This document shows positions 16,666-28,428 of a stretch of 64,000 nt of DNA, one piece after another; position 1 is the stretch's first letter, and each line of letters opens with the position of its first letter. Below the pieces are notes generated by a model that was not told where the DNA came from, did no database searches, and was given only the letters and a program-made list of their open reading frames with translations. The stretch lies in assembly GCF_002188635.1 (NCBI RefSeq), contig NZ_NINX01000047.1:1-64000 (forward strand), written 5' to 3'. Source of the DNA: Pigmentiphaga sp. NML030171 (GTDB lineage: Bacteria > Pseudomonadota > Gammaproteobacteria > Burkholderiales > Burkholderiaceae_B). The translations under genes were made by a program, and so were the position numbers.

Positions 16666-16819
16666 CCAGGGCGTCCCGGATCCGGCTCTGGCGGTCCGCC
16701 AGTGCCGCCCCGCGGGGTCCGGCGCCGGGCCGCCCCAAGACGGGCCCCGGCCCCCTCGGGGGGCTGCCGCGTAGCGGCTGGGGGCTCACCATGCCGGGCG
16801 CGCGTAAGCGCGTAGGGGG
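16666..16819 (-). repeat. Composite copy of the intergenic palindromic module (3' of tyrB)
   Basis: Read on the minus strand it begins right after the tyrB stop with CCCCCTACGCGCTTACGCGCG, the same opening as the copies at 40629 and 50268, and ends with the GGATCCGGGACGCCCTGG-type arm. An inserted GC-rich block with its own hairpins (GGGGGCTGCC… and CCCCGCGGGG-type) makes this copy about 70 bp longer than the others. Confidence 0.7.
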
Positions 16820-18022
16820 TTACTTCAACACAGCGGCGATGCCGTCGGCGACGGCATCGATGTTGCGGCTGTTGAGCGCGGCCACGCAGATGCGGCCGGT
16901 CGAGACGGCATAGATGCCGTGCTCTTCGCGCAGGCGGTCCACTTGCGCGGCCGTCAGGCCCGAATACGAGAACATGCCGCGCTGCTGCAGCACGAAGCCG
17001 AAGTCCCGCGCAACGCCGCGTTCCTTGAGCTTGGCGACCAGGGCGGCGCGCATGGCGCGGATGCGTTCGCGCATCTCGCCCAGCTCGGCTTCCCATTCGG
17101 CCCGCAGTTCGGGCGAGGTCAGTACCTGGGCGACCACCGTGCCGCCATGGGTGGGCGGGTTGGAGTAGTTGGTGCGGATCACGCGCTTGAGCTGGCTCAG
17201 CACGCGGCCGCTTTCTTCCTTGTCGGCGGCGACCAGGGACAGGGCGCCCACGCGCTCGCCATACAGCGAGAAGGACTTCGAGAAAGACGAGCTGATCAGG
17301 AAGGTCAGTTCGGCGTCGGCGAACTGGCGCACGGCCGTGGCATCGGCGTCGATGCCGTCGCCGAAGCCCTGGTAGGCGATATCCAGGAAGGGAATGAGCT
17401 GGCGCGCCTTGACCACCTCGACCACTTTGGTCCACTGGTCGGCGGTCAGGTCCACGCCCGTCGGGTTGTGGCAGCAGGCATGCAGCACGACCACCGTGCC
17501 GGCGGGGTAGCTTTCCAGCGCGGCGATCATGCCGGCGAAGTTCACGCCGTGGGTGGCTGCGTCGTAGTAGGGATAGTTGACGACCTCGAAGCCGGCGTAC
17601 TCGAACAGCGCGCGATGGTTTTCCCAGCTCGGGTCGCTGATGGCGACCTTGGCCTGGGGAACCAGGCGCTTGAGGAAGTCGGCGCCGATCTTGAGCGCGC
17701 CCGTGCCGCCCAGGCTCTGGGCCGTCAGGACCCGGCCCGCGGCGATCAGCGGGGAGTCGGCGCCCAGCAGCAGCTCCTGCACCGCGCGGTTATAGCCCGC
17801 CAGCCCTTCGATGGGCAGGTAGCCGCGCGCGGCGGCCGCGTCGATGCGCGCCTGCTCGGCCTTGCGAACCGCCTTCAGAAGGGGAATCCGGCCTTCGTCG
17901 TTGTAGTACACGCCCACGCCGAGATTGACCTTGTTGCTGCGGGTGTCGGCGTTGAATTGTTCGGTAAGGCCCAGGATGGGGTCGCGAGGGGCCAGTTCTA
18001 CGGCGGCGAAGAGCGAAGTCAT
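16820..18022 (-). CDS. tyrB: Aromatic/aspartate aminotransferase
   Basis: 400-residue class I aminotransferase close to AspC/TyrB: MTSLFAAVELAPRDPILGLTEQF at the start, NLGVGVYYNDEGRIPLL, HACCHNPTGVDLT, the PLP-lysine motif SSSFSKSFSLYGERVGAL and the substrate Arg near the C-terminus (STGRICVAALN). It interconverts aspartate/aromatic amino acids and 2-oxo acids using 2-oxoglutarate. AspC versus TyrB cannot be separated by eye; TyrB-type annotation is usual in this family. Divergent from uvrB. Confidence 0.88.
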   Translation of the reverse strand: MTSLFAAVELAPRDPILGLTEQFNADTRSNKVNLGVGVYYNDEGRIPLLKAVRKAEQARIDAAAARGYLPIEGLAGYNRAVQELLLGADSPLIAAGRVLTAQSLGGTGALKIGADFLKRLVPQAKVAISDPSWENHRALFEYAGFEVVNYPYYDAATHGVNFAGMIAALESYPAGTVVVLHACCHNPTGVDLTADQWTKVVEVVKARQLIPFLDIAYQGFGDGIDADATAVRQFADAELTFLISSSFSKSFSLYGERVGALSLVAADKEESGRVLSQLKRVIRTNYSNPPTHGGTVVAQVLTSPELRAEWEAELGEMRERIRAMRAALVAKLKERGVARDFGFVLQQRGMFSYSGLTAAQVDRLREEHGIYAVSTGRICVAALNSRNIDAVADGIAAVLK

Positions 18023-18048
18023 GAAAAGCGTCCGTTAAGCGCGCGGGG

Positions 18049-18077
18049 TTGAAGGGAGAAGTGGTGCAGGGGATAAT
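18049..18077 (+). promoter_or_regulatory. Probable sigma-70 promoter of uvrB
   Basis: TTGAAG, a 17-bp spacer, GATAAT, placed about 95 bp before the chosen uvrB start in the tyrB–uvrB divergent region. I found no CTGT-N8-ACAG LexA box nearby, so SOS control of uvrB is not evident here. Confidence 0.5.
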
Positions 18078-18171
18078 GGCAGGTTGGTTTTTACAATACG
18101 AAACGCATCGGGGTCCGGAACTCTGGGACCCTTTCGCTGCCGAAGTTTTCCTGATGAAACAAGAGTCTAGC

Positions 18172-20319
<2,148 letters not shown>

Positions 20320-20366
20320 AGCGCCCGTTGCCGGGTGCGGCGAACTTGTGCATCGCGAGATAGTTG

Positions 20367-20382
20367 TGCACCGATTTGGTGC
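20367..20382. promoter_or_regulatory. NtrC-like enhancer motif
   Basis: TGCACCGATTTGGTGC matches the TGCACC-N4-TGGTGC pattern of NtrC-binding sites. A degenerate sigma-54-like element (TGGAACCG-N3-TTGTG, 20412–20427) lies 45 bp downstream but has T instead of C at the -12 position. The nearest downstream gene is the phosphatase at 20572. Functional meaning is uncertain. Confidence 0.3.
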
Positions 20383-20571
20383 TCGAACGGGGTGAGACAA
20401 GGATTCGTCCGTGGAACCGCTATTGTGCGCGGTGTTTGCCCATGGTGCCCAATCGCTAATGCGTGAAAGGTAACGCCCTGATTCTAAAGAGGTTTTTAAA
20501 GCACCACATTTTCATGTGCTTATAAAAAAAGCTTGAACTATCCGGGGTTTTCCCGCACACTTCTGGACATG

Positions 20572-21060
20572 ATGACCAAGGTACTGTTTGTGTGCATGGG
20601 CAACATCTGTCGCTCGCCGAGCGCAGAGGGCGTGTTTCGCCGCTTGGTGAAGGACGCCGGTCTTTCCGACGTTGTCCGTATAGAATCGGCCGGGACGCAC
20701 GCCTTCCATATTGGCGAGCCGCCCGATGCCCGTATGCAGGCTGCCGCCCGCAAGCGTGGCTATGACATCAGCGAAATCCGCGCGCGCCAGATCCGTGTGG
20801 ACGATTTCCGCGAATTCGACATGATCCTGGCAATGGACTGGGACAACCTGTCCTTGCTGCAACAGCAGGCGCCCAAGCAATATCAGCACAAGCTGATGCT
20901 GCTGATGCGCTTCGCCAACGAATACGAGGAAGCCACCGTCCCGGATCCGTACTACGGCGGGCCGGAAGGCTTCGCCAAGGTGCTCGACTATATCGAGGAC
21001 GCCTGCCAGGGGTTGCTGGAAGTCGTGCGCAAGCGCGCCACCCAGTACCAGGCGGCCTGA
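20572..21060 (+). CDS. Low-molecular-weight protein-tyrosine phosphatase
   Basis: 162 residues, cytosolic. The P-loop CMGNICRSPSAE (CX5R) begins at residue 8 and the general-acid Asp lies in VPDPYYGG, both diagnostic. Starts at 20569 and 20572 are equivalent; I chose the second. It sits immediately upstream of the isc operon, separated by a terminator, an arrangement I know from other Burkholderiales; a role in Fe–S metabolism is not established. Confidence 0.9.
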   Translation: MTKVLFVCMGNICRSPSAEGVFRRLVKDAGLSDVVRIESAGTHAFHIGEPPDARMQAAARKRGYDISEIRARQIRVDDFREFDMILAMDWDNLSLLQQQAPKQYQHKLMLLMRFANEYEEATVPDPYYGGPEGFAKVLDYIEDACQGLLEVVRKRATQYQAA

Positions 21061-21094
21061 ATCCCGATCGCCGTTTCGTTCTGTCCCTCATTGC

Positions 21095-21124
21095 AGGCCC
21101 GGATCGCGTCCGGGCCTTGTTTTG
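21095..21124 (+). terminator. Rho-independent terminator after the phosphatase gene
   Basis: Nine-bp stem AGGCCCGGA / TCCGGGCCT with loop TCGCG, followed by TTGTTTTG. It separates the phosphatase from the isc operon. Confidence 0.8.
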
Positions 21125-21203
21125 CCGGCGACGGCCCCGTCGCCAGGCGCCGCGGCTGGCCCCCCGACCGAATTTTTGCGCCGCAGCATCACCCCCTGGT
21201 AAT

Positions 21204-21248
21204 TTCCCGAATTAATCCCTAGAAAAACATTCGGGAATTGGCTATACT
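21204..21248 (+). promoter_or_regulatory. isc promoter region with inverted repeat (candidate IscR site)
   Basis: Arms TTCCCGAAT and ATTCGGGAA form a perfect 9-bp inverted repeat with a 16-bp AT-rich spacer, immediately followed by a TATACT -10 box; the -35 region (TAGAAA) is poor and lies inside the spacer. This arrangement fits binding of an autoregulator such as IscR over the promoter of iscRSUA, though the sequence is not the enterobacterial consensus. Confidence 0.5.
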
Positions 21249-21299
21249 TGAGCAAATCGTTAAGGATTTGCTCCCGCCGGTTCACCTCAGGGGTTTCGA

Positions 21300-21803
21300 A
21301 TGCGACTCACCACCAAAGGACGCTTCGCCGTCACTGCCATGATCGATCTGGCGCTGCGCCAGCACAGCGGCCCGGTCACCCTGTCCGCCATCAGCCAGCG
21401 CCAGAACATTTCGCTGTCCTATCTGGAGCAGTTGTTCGGCAAGCTGCGCCGGCATGAACTGGTCGACAGCATGCGCGGTCCGGGCGGTGGCTATTCGCTG
21501 GCCAAGCTGGCCCGCCACGTTACCGTGGCCGACATCATCTTCGCCGTCGACGAACCGCTGGACGCCACCGACTGCGGCGGCAAGCAGGATTGTTCCCGCG
21601 GCAACGACGGCAAGGCCGGTAAGTGCATGACGCATGAACTGTGGTCCACGCTCAACCGCAAGATGGTCGAGTACCTGGACTCGGTGTCCCTGCAGGACCT
21701 GGTCGACCAGCAGCGCATGCGCGAGTTGCAGGAAGCCAACGCCGCCAAGTCGGTGCTGATGGATCGCCGCTCGGGCGCTCCCGAATCCACCGCGACGGCC
21801 TGA
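21300..21803 (+). CDS. iscR: Fe–S cluster-sensing regulator IscR
   Basis: 167-residue Rrf2-family regulator. The winged helix ([19 protein letters not shown]…[19 protein letters not shown]) is followed by the [2Fe–2S] ligand region with C92, C98, C109 and H112. In E. coli the third Cys is at 104, so there is a five-residue insertion in the ligand loop. First gene of the isc operon; expected to repress it when holding a cluster. Confidence 0.93.
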   Translation: MRLTTKGRFAVTAMIDLALRQHSGPVTLSAISQRQNISLSYLEQLFGKLRRHELVDSMRGPGGGYSLAKLARHVTVADIIFAVDEPLDATDCGGKQDCSRGNDGKAGKCMTHELWSTLNRKMVEYLDSVSLQDLVDQQRMRELQEANAAKSVLMDRRSGAPESTATA

Positions 21804-21835
21804 GGGCCGTCGCAGCAACACAAGGGTTGGATGTC

Positions 21836-23047
21836 ATGATCAAAACGCCGGTTTATCTCGATTATTCGGCGACCACGCCGGTGGATCCGCGGGTGGTCGA
21901 CGCCATGGTCCCGTGGTTGTACGAAAAATTCGGCAACCCGGCCTCGCGCAGTCATGCCTACGGCTGGGATGCCGAACGGGCCGTCGAAATCGCCCGCGAG
22001 CAGGTTGCCGCCCTGGTGAACGCCGATCCGCGCGAAATCGTGTGGACCTCGGGCGCCACGGAGTCCGACAACCTGGCGATCAAGGGCGCGGCGCATTTCT
22101 ACGCCGAGCGCGGCAAGCACATCATCACGGTGAAGACCGAGCACAAGGCGGTGCTGGACACCTGCCGCGAACTGGAGCGGGAAGGCTTCGAGGTCACCTA
22201 CCTGGACGTGCAGGAAAACGGCCTGCTCGACCTGGAGGCCTTCAAGGCGGCGATCCGCCCGGACACGATCCTGGCCTCGGTCATGTACGTCAACAACGAG
22301 ATCGGCGTCATCCAGGACATCGAGAAGCTGGGCGAGATCTGCCGCGAGAAGGGCGTGATCTTCCACGTCGACGCCGCCCAGGCCACCGGCAAGGTCGTCA
22401 TCGACCTGGCCACGCTGAAAGTCGACCTGATGTCCTTCTGCGCGCACAAGATGTGCGGGCCCAAGGGCATAGGCGCGCTGTACGTGCGGCGCAAGCCGCG
22501 CGTGCGCATCGAGGCGCAGATGCACGGCGGCGGCCACGAGCGCGGCATGCGCTCGGGCACGCTGGCCACGCACCAGATCGTCGGCATGGGCGAGGCCTTC
22601 CGCATCGCCAAGGAAGAGATGGCCACGGAAAACGAGCGCGTGCGCATGCTGCGCGACCGGCTGTGGGCAGGCCTCTCGACCATCGAAGAGGTCTACCTCA
22701 ATGGCGACATGGAGCAGCGCATCCCGCACAACCTGAACGTCAGCTTCAACTACGTCGAGGGCGAGTCCCTGATCATGGCGGTGAAGGAACTGGCGGTCTC
22801 GAGCGGCTCGGCCTGCACCTCGGCCAGCCTGGAACCCTCGTACGTGCTGCGCGCCCTGGGCCGCAGCGACGAGCTGGCGCACAGTTCCATCCGCTTCACC
22901 CTCGGCCGCTTCACGACGGAAGAGGAAATCGACTTCACCGTCCAGCTGATCCGCGGCAAGGTCGACAAGCTGCGCGAAATGTCCCCGCTGTGGGAAATGG
23001 TCAAGGACGGCATCGACATCAACACGGTGCAGTGGGCTGCACACTGA
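21836..23047 (+). CDS. iscS: Cysteine desulfurase IscS
   Basis: 403 residues. PLP enzyme that takes sulfur from cysteine for Fe–S clusters and other thiolation pathways. Shows [15 protein letters not shown], the PLP lysine in [12 protein letters not shown] (about residue 207) and the persulfide Cys loop [14 protein letters not shown] (about 329). The reading frame is open upstream, but the ATG at 21836 gives the canonical N-terminus and follows GGGTTGG. Confidence 0.96.
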   Translation: MIKTPVYLDYSATTPVDPRVVDAMVPWLYEKFGNPASRSHAYGWDAERAVEIAREQVAALVNADPREIVWTSGATESDNLAIKGAAHFYAERGKHIITVKTEHKAVLDTCRELEREGFEVTYLDVQENGLLDLEAFKAAIRPDTILASVMYVNNEIGVIQDIEKLGEICREKGVIFHVDAAQATGKVVIDLATLKVDLMSFCAHKMCGPKGIGALYVRRKPRVRIEAQMHGGGHERGMRSGTLATHQIVGMGEAFRIAKEEMATENERVRMLRDRLWAGLSTIEEVYLNGDMEQRIPHNLNVSFNYVEGESLIMAVKELAVSSGSACTSASLEPSYVLRALGRSDELAHSSIRFTLGRFTTEEEIDFTVQLIRGKVDKLREMSPLWEMVKDGIDINTVQWAAH

Positions 23048-23062
23048 ACCAGGAGAAAAAAC

Positions 23063-23449
23063 ATGGCCTATAGCGAAAAAGTCATCGATCACTACGAGAA
23101 CCCCCGCAACGTCGGCTCCTTCGAGAAGGGCGACGACTCCGTGGGAACGGGCATGGTGGGCGCGCCGGCCTGTGGCGACGTGATGAAGCTGCAGATCAAG
23201 GTCAACGAGCAGGGCGTCATCGAGGACGCGCGCTTCAAGACCTATGGCTGCGGTTCGGCCATCGCCTCCAGCTCCCTGGTGACCGAATGGGTCAAGGGCA
23301 AGACGCTGGACCAGGCGCTCGATATCCGCAACACGCAGATCGCCCAGGAACTGGCGCTGCCCCCGGTCAAGATCCACTGCTCGATCCTGGCCGAGGACGC
23401 CATCAAAGCGGCCGTGAACGACTATCGTGCCAAGCACGGAAACAGCTAA
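23063..23449 (+). CDS. iscU: Fe–S cluster scaffold IscU
   Basis: 128 residues, standard length. The three cluster-binding Cys are in GAPACGDVMKLQI, KTYGCGSAIASSS and KIHCSILAEDAIKAA; the LPPVK motif recognised by HscA is present (ALPPVKIHC). 15 bp after iscS with an AGGAG ribosome-binding site. Confidence 0.96.
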   Translation: MAYSEKVIDHYENPRNVGSFEKGDDSVGTGMVGAPACGDVMKLQIKVNEQGVIEDARFKTYGCGSAIASSSLVTEWVKGKTLDQALDIRNTQIAQELALPPVKIHCSILAEDAIKAAVNDYRAKHGNS

Positions 23450-23458
23450 GAGGAAGCC

Positions 23459-23782
23459 ATGTCGGTAACGTTGACCGAACGCGCCGCGCGCCACGTCAGC
23501 CGCTACCTCCAGAAACGGGGGAAGGGCATAGGGCTGAGGCTGGGCGTGCGCACCACCGGATGCTCGGGCCTGGCGTACAAGCTCGAATACGTGGACGAGG
23601 CCCAGGCCGACGACCAGGTGTTCGAGAGCCAGGGCGTGAAGGTGTACGTCGATCCCAAGAGCCTGCCGTACCTGGCCGGCACCGAACTCGACTATGCGCG
23701 CGAGGGGCTCAACGAGGGCTTCAAGTTCAACAACCCGAACGAAAAGGCATCCTGCGGCTGCGGTGAGTCTTTCACCGTCTGA
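23459..23782 (+). CDS. iscA: A-type Fe–S carrier IscA
   Basis: 107 residues, with the three conserved cysteines in [15 protein letters not shown] and CGCGESF at the C-terminus. Transfers or stores iron/Fe–S clusters. The final base of its stop codon (TGA) is shared with the A of the hscB ATG, so translation is probably coupled. Confidence 0.95.
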   Translation: MSVTLTERAARHVSRYLQKRGKGIGLRLGVRTTGCSGLAYKLEYVDEAQADDQVFESQGVKVYVDPKSLPYLAGTELDYAREGLNEGFKFNNPNEKASCGCGESFTV

Positions 23783-24315
23783 TGCAACACGATCCCGATC
23801 ACTTCGAGCTGTTGGGCCTCGCGCCCGGTTTCGCCATCGACCGCGATGCGCTGGACCGGGCCTGGCGCGAGGTCCAGGCGCGGGTCCACCCGGACCGGCA
23901 CGCGGCCGGCTCGGCCCAGGAGCGGCGCGTGGCCATGCAGTGGGCCTCGCGCGCGAACGAGGCCTATCGGGTGCTGCGCGCGCCCTTGTCCCGGGCGCGC
24001 TACCTGTGCGAGCGCGCGGGCGTCGACCTGCAGGTCGAGACCAACACGGCCATGACCCCGGCCTTCCTGATGCAGCAGATGGAGTGGCGGGAGGCGCTGG
24101 ACGAGGCCCGGTCGGCCCGCGACCCGGCCGCGCTGGAAGCCCTGGCGGGAGAGCTGGCCGCCGCGCGCAAGCGCATGACGGCCGAGGTTGGCCGGCTGCT
24201 GGACGAACAGCATGACTATGCCACTGCCGCCGCCCGCGTGCGGGAGTGGATGTTCATTGAAAAATTCTCCGAAGAGATCGACCTCGCCGTCGATGCTCTG
24301 GCGGAACAAGACTGA
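23782..24315 (+). CDS. hscB: J-domain co-chaperone HscB
   Basis: 177 residues. N-terminal J domain with the HPD motif (VHPDRHAAG) and a C-terminal helical domain (LMQQMEWREALDEA) that contacts IscU. Stimulates HscA ATPase for cluster transfer. Overlaps iscA and lies 15 bp before hscA. Confidence 0.93.
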   Translation: MQHDPDHFELLGLAPGFAIDRDALDRAWREVQARVHPDRHAAGSAQERRVAMQWASRANEAYRVLRAPLSRARYLCERAGVDLQVETNTAMTPAFLMQQMEWREALDEARSARDPAALEALAGELAAARKRMTAEVGRLLDEQHDYATAAARVREWMFIEKFSEEIDLAVDALAEQD

Positions 24316-24330
24316 GAACAACAGGAACGC

Positions 24331-26193
24331 ATGGCGCTTTTGCAGATAGCCGAACCCGGCATGTCCGACGCCCCCCACCAGCGCCGTCTGGCGGTGGGCA
24401 TCGATCTGGGCACGACCAACTCGCTGGTGGCGTCGGTACGCAGCGGCGCCGCCGAGGTCCTGCGCGATGAAGAGGGCCATGCGCTGCTGCCCTCGGCGGT
24501 GCGCTACCTGCCGGGCGGCGACGTCCAGATCGGGCGCAAGGCGCTGGCGGCCCAGGCGCAGGATCCCCACAATACGCTGGTGTCGGTCAAGCGCTTCATG
24601 GGGCGCGGGCTGGCGGACGCCCAGCGGCTGCACGTGCCGTACGAGTTCGTCGATGCCCCCGGCATGGTGCGCATCCGTACCGTGCAGGGCGACAAGAGTC
24701 CGGTCGAGGTGTCGGCGCAGATCCTGGCCAAGCTGCGTCAGCAGGCCGAGGATGCCCTGGGCGACGATCTCGTGGGCGCGGTGATCACCGTGCCCGCGTA
24801 TTTCGACGACGCCCAGCGGCAGGCGACCAAGGACGCCGCCCGGCTGGCCGGATTGAACGTGCTGCGGCTGCTGAACGAACCGACGGCGGCGGCGATCGCC
24901 TACGGCCTGGACAACGCGGCCGAAGGCATCTACGCGGTCTACGACCTGGGCGGCGGCACGTTCGACATCTCCATCCTGCGCCTGTCCAAGGGCGTGTTCG
25001 AAGTCATCGCCACGGGCGGCGACACGGCGCTGGGCGGCGACGATTTCGACGCCGCCATCGTGGCGTGGGCCGTGAACGACCGCAAGCTGTCCGGGCTGGG
25101 GCCGGAAGACCAGCGCGCCTTGCTGGTCGCGGCGCGCCAGGCGCGCGAGGCGCTGACCGACGCGGAGCAGGCCGAACTGGCCGCCACGCTGTCGGGCGGC
25201 CGTACGCTGGCGCTGGCGTTGACGCGCGAGCATTTCGAGATCCTGGCGCGTCCGCTGGTGGCCCGCACGCTGTCGAGCGCCAGGCGGGCGCTGCGCGACG
25301 CCGGCCTGGCCGCTGACGAGGTCAAGGGCGTGGTCATGGTGGGCGGCGCGACCCGCATGCCCATCGTGCGCCGCATGGTGGCCGATCTGTTCGGCACCGA
25401 CCCGCTGATCAATCTCGATCCGGACCAGGTCGTGGCGCTGGGCGCCGCCATGCAGGCCAATCTGCTGGCGGGCAACCGCACGGCCGACGACGAGTGGCTG
25501 CTGCTGGACGTGATCCCGCTGTCGCTGGGCCTGGAAACCATGGGCGGGCTGGTCGAGCGCGTGATCGCGCGCAACAGCACGATCCCGGTGGCGCGCGCCC
25601 AGGACTTCACGACATTCAAGGACGGCCAGACGGCCATGGCCATCCACGTGGTCCAGGGCGAACGCGAGCTGGTGTCCGATTGCCGCTCGCTCGCCCGTTT
25701 CGAGCTGCGGGGCATTCCTCCCATGGTGGCCGGCGCCGCCCGCATCCGCGTGACCTTCCAGGTCGACGCCGACGGGCTGCTGAGCGTGACGGCGCGCGAG
25801 CAGAGCTCGGGCGTGGAAGCCTCGATCTCGGTCAAGCCCTCGTACGGGCTGTCGGATGACGAAGTGGCGGCCATGCTGGCGGACGGCATGAACAGCGCCG
25901 ACGTGGACATGAAGCTGCGCGCGCTGCGCGAGCAGCAGGTCGAGGCCCGGCGCCTGGTCGAGTCGGTCGAGGCGGCGCTGCAGGCCGATGCCGACCTGCT
26001 GGATCCGGATGAACAGGCCGCGATCCGGGCCCAGCTGGCGCGCACCGCCAGCGCCGCGGCCAGCGACGACAGCGAGACGGTACGGGCCCAGGTCGAGGCG
26101 CTGGCGCAGGCCACCGAGGACTTCGCCGCCCGCCGGATGGACCGCAGCATACGCCGCGCGCTGTCGGGGCGCCGCGTGGACGAAATCGTGTAA
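24331..26193 (+). CDS. hscA: Hsp70-type chaperone HscA
   Basis: 620 residues. The start [10 protein letters not shown] matches the E. coli HscA N-terminus, so I kept the first ATG. The nucleotide-binding domain has [44 protein letters not shown] and [12 protein letters not shown]; the substrate-binding domain starts near residue 390. Works with HscB to release clusters from IscU. Confidence 0.95.
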   Translation: MALLQIAEPGMSDAPHQRRLAVGIDLGTTNSLVASVRSGAAEVLRDEEGHALLPSAVRYLPGGDVQIGRKALAAQAQDPHNTLVSVKRFMGRGLADAQRLHVPYEFVDAPGMVRIRTVQGDKSPVEVSAQILAKLRQQAEDALGDDLVGAVITVPAYFDDAQRQATKDAARLAGLNVLRLLNEPTAAAIAYGLDNAAEGIYAVYDLGGGTFDISILRLSKGVFEVIATGGDTALGGDDFDAAIVAWAVNDRKLSGLGPEDQRALLVAARQAREALTDAEQAELAATLSGGRTLALALTREHFEILARPLVARTLSSARRALRDAGLAADEVKGVVMVGGATRMPIVRRMVADLFGTDPLINLDPDQVVALGAAMQANLLAGNRTADDEWLLLDVIPLSLGLETMGGLVERVIARNSTIPVARAQDFTTFKDGQTAMAIHVVQGERELVSDCRSLARFELRGIPPMVAGAARIRVTFQVDADGLLSVTAREQSSGVEASISVKPSYGLSDDEVAAMLADGMNSADVDMKLRALREQQVEARRLVESVEAALQADADLLDPDEQAAIRAQLARTASAAASDDSETVRAQVEALAQATEDFAARRMDRSIRRALSGRRVDEIV

Positions 26194-26238
26194 GGAAGCG
26201 CCCGGCGCTTCCGTTCGCATCATTATCAGGTTGCCATC

Positions 26239-26580
26239 ATGCCCAAACTCACCGTGCTTCCGCACGCCGAACTCTGCCCGGAAGGCGCGGTCATCGAGGA
26301 CGCGCCCTCGGGCACATCCATCTGCCGCGTGCTGCTCGACCATCACATCGAGATCGAGCACGCCTGCGAACTGTCGTGCGCCTGCACCACCTGCCACGTG
26401 ATCGTGCGCGAGGGTTTTTCCTCGCTCGAATCCGCCACGGACAACGAGGAAGATCTGCTGGACAAGGCCTGGGGCCTGACTTCCACCTCGCGCCTGTCCT
26501 GCCAGGCCGTGATCGAGGATGCCGACCTGACGATCGAGATTCCCAAGTACACCATCAACCACGCCGCCGAAAATCATTGA
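26239..26580 (+). CDS. fdx: ISC-type [2Fe–2S] ferredoxin
   Basis: 113 residues with cluster ligands C43, C49 and C52 ([13 protein letters not shown]) and a fourth Cys in RLSCQAVI near 88. Adrenodoxin-like electron donor in cluster assembly. Sits between hscA and iscX as in the standard operon. Confidence 0.95.
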   Translation: MPKLTVLPHAELCPEGAVIEDAPSGTSICRVLLDHHIEIEHACELSCACTTCHVIVREGFSSLESATDNEEDLLDKAWGLTSTSRLSCQAVIEDADLTIEIPKYTINHAAENH

Positions 26581-26611
26581 CGGATGCCGGCGCAAGGCCA
26601 GGAGAACCCCG

Positions 26612-26803
26612 ATGAAGTGGACGGACATCTACGAAATCGCCGCGGCGCTGGCCGACGCCCATCCCGACGTGGACCCGGAGCAGGTGCGTTTCACCGACTT
26701 GCACAACTGGGTGCTGGAACTTCCTGGCTTCGATGACGATCCGAAACGTTCCGGAGAGAAAATTCTCGAAGCCATACAGATGGCGTGGATAGCCGAGGCC
26801 TAG
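26612..26803 (+). CDS. iscX: IscX (YfhJ) Fe–S assembly modulator
   Basis: 63-residue acidic protein ([34 protein letters not shown]…[21 protein letters not shown]) closely matching the IscX family, which binds IscS and iron. Last gene of the isc operon; AGGAGAA ribosome-binding site. Confidence 0.95.
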   Translation: MKWTDIYEIAAALADAHPDVDPEQVRFTDLHNWVLELPGFDDDPKRSGEKILEAIQMAWIAEA

Positions 26804-26868
26804 GGCCGGCGGTGCCGGCGTGCGCCGCGAGAGCCGGCCGAGTCCGGGCCACGGCGATACGGACGAGC

Positions 26869-28428
26869 ATGCGAGTGACGTTTCTGCATTTCCTGACGCG
26901 GGCCGTGCCCATCCTGGCGTCGACGGCGGCGCTGCTGGCGCTGGGCGCGTGCGCGCCCGCGGTTTCCCTGCAAGAACCCGCCGCGGCCTCGATGGTGCCC
27001 GCGGGTCCGGCCGTGCCGCCGGAGCCGGCCGCGCCCGAGCCCGAGCTGCCCTATACGCCGGTGCCCATCGTCTATGCCGTGACGGACGAGGGCACGGTCA
27101 GGGTACCGACCGCGCCGGCCTGGAACCCCGGGGCGGACATGTCGGTGGACACCCGTACCGGTACCCAGGCCTACGACCAGGCGAACCGGAAGCAGTCCAG
27201 CTACGAGTTCGAGCAGAAGCTGGACGACACCTGGGTGGTCAAGCAGAACGTCCGCTATGGCCGGCCCGATAACCAGCCCGCCGTGGATTGGATCAACGGA
27301 TCGCCGGCGCCGCAGGATGCGCTGGGGCCGGGGCTGGGCACCTTCAACGTCGGCTCGCAGGCGCAGGCCCGGTTCACGACGCTGGGATTCCAGCACACGT
27401 TCAAGTTCGGCTTCGATTACGTCAAGTCGCGCGACATCTACGAAAGCCGGATCGCGCCGTCGCCGTCGCTGGACATCTTCGATGCGGCCTACGGCACGGC
27501 CATCGGCCAGCCGCGCATTGCCGCGCGCTCGTTCGCGGAAGAAAGCAAGCTGGGATTCTTCGTGCAGGACCAGGTGCAGTACCGGCGGTGGGTCCTGTCC
27601 ATGGTCGGGCGGCGCGACCAGAATACCCACCGCACCATCGACCTGAACGCCGCCGGGAACGACGGCACCGGCCTGCGCGAGGACGACGTCTACAGCGGCC
27701 GGCTGGGGCTGCGCTACCAGTTCGACATCGGCCTGGCGCCGTACGTGAACTATTCGCAAAGCTACGCGCCCCAGGCCGGCACCGCCGCGTCCGCCACCAG
27801 CCAGCAGTACGAGACCGGCGTGCGCTACCAGCCGCCGGCGCTCGGGCAGTTGATGACCATCACGGCGTTCAACCAGATCCAGAACAATGCCCAGACCTCC
27901 GAGGCGCAGGAAGGCTGCGCCGTGGCAGGGTGCAGCGCCTGGGCCGAACTGCGCATACGCGGCGCCACGGTCGAGAGCCGGATGCAGCCGCTGCAGGGCC
28001 TGAACCTCGTGGCCACCTACGCGGTCACCAGCTCGACCGTGATCGGCGCGAGCGAGGACGCCTACGCGGCCATGCTCGGCAATCGCTATGCGGACGTGTC
28101 CGAGCAGCGTGTTTCCGTGGGGGCCAGATACGCCGTCACGCGCGGCAGTTTCGCCGGCCTGAGCCTGGACGGCAGGGTGGGGCGCGCGGGCGCGGTCTAC
28201 AGCAACGTGGCCCAGCCGGGCCTGGCCGTGGCCTATACCCTGGTGGATGCGGGCATCAACTACGACTTTGCCCACCTGAGCCCGGACCTGAAGGGCCTGA
28301 AGCTGCGCGCCAGCGCGAACAACATGTTCGATACCAGCTACGCGTCGTACTGCTACACCGATTCGTGCACCGCCGGCGGCCGCCGCTCGGTGTCGGCCAT
28401 CCTGAACTATCAGGTTCCCTGGCCTTGA
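26869..28428 (+). CDS. Plugless TonB-receptor-type barrel with lipoprotein signal peptide
   Basis: 519 residues from the ATG at 26869. Residues 1–28 form a lipoprotein signal peptide with lipobox LGAC (C28); a Pro/Ala-rich linker runs to ~60. The rest resembles the outer-membrane beta-barrel of siderophore receptors (FhuE/FpvA type): YEFEQKLDDTWVVKQNVRY, LGFFVQDQVQYRRWVLSMVGRRDQ, YVNYSQSYAPQAG, KLRASANNMFDTSY. There is no TonB box, plug domain or first barrel strands, so it corresponds to roughly the C-terminal two thirds of a receptor. It is either a remnant fused to a lipoprotein start or a specialised plugless protein. It converges with marR (19-nt overlap). Function unknown. Confidence 0.72.
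   Translation: MRVTFLHFLTRAVPILASTAALLALGACAPAVSLQEPAAASMVPAGPAVPPEPAAPEPELPYTPVPIVYAVTDEGTVRVPTAPAWNPGADMSVDTRTGTQAYDQANRKQSSYEFEQKLDDTWVVKQNVRYGRPDNQPAVDWINGSPAPQDALGPGLGTFNVGSQAQARFTTLGFQHTFKFGFDYVKSRDIYESRIAPSPSLDIFDAAYGTAIGQPRIAARSFAEESKLGFFVQDQVQYRRWVLSMVGRRDQNTHRTIDLNAAGNDGTGLREDDVYSGRLGLRYQFDIGLAPYVNYSQSYAPQAGTAASATSQQYETGVRYQPPALGQLMTITAFNQIQNNAQTSEAQEGCAVAGCSAWAELRIRGATVESRMQPLQGLNLVATYAVTSSTVIGASEDAYAAMLGNRYADVSEQRVSVGARYAVTRGSFAGLSLDGRVGRAGAVYSNVAQPGLAVAYTLVDAGINYDFAHLSPDLKGLKLRASANNMFDTSYASYCYTDSCTAGGRRSVSAILNYQVPWP

Noticed and set aside
21181-21250. Classical enterobacterial type-1 IscR site
   Set aside because: The sequence does not match the known consensus; only an inverted repeat of different sequence is present, so I list it as a candidate only.
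23692-26628. 978-codon open frame antisense to iscA–hscB–hscA–fdx
   Set aside because: Mirror frame of highly GC-biased genes; composition is His/Gln/Arg-rich with no domain, and the sense strand has a complete, recognised operon.
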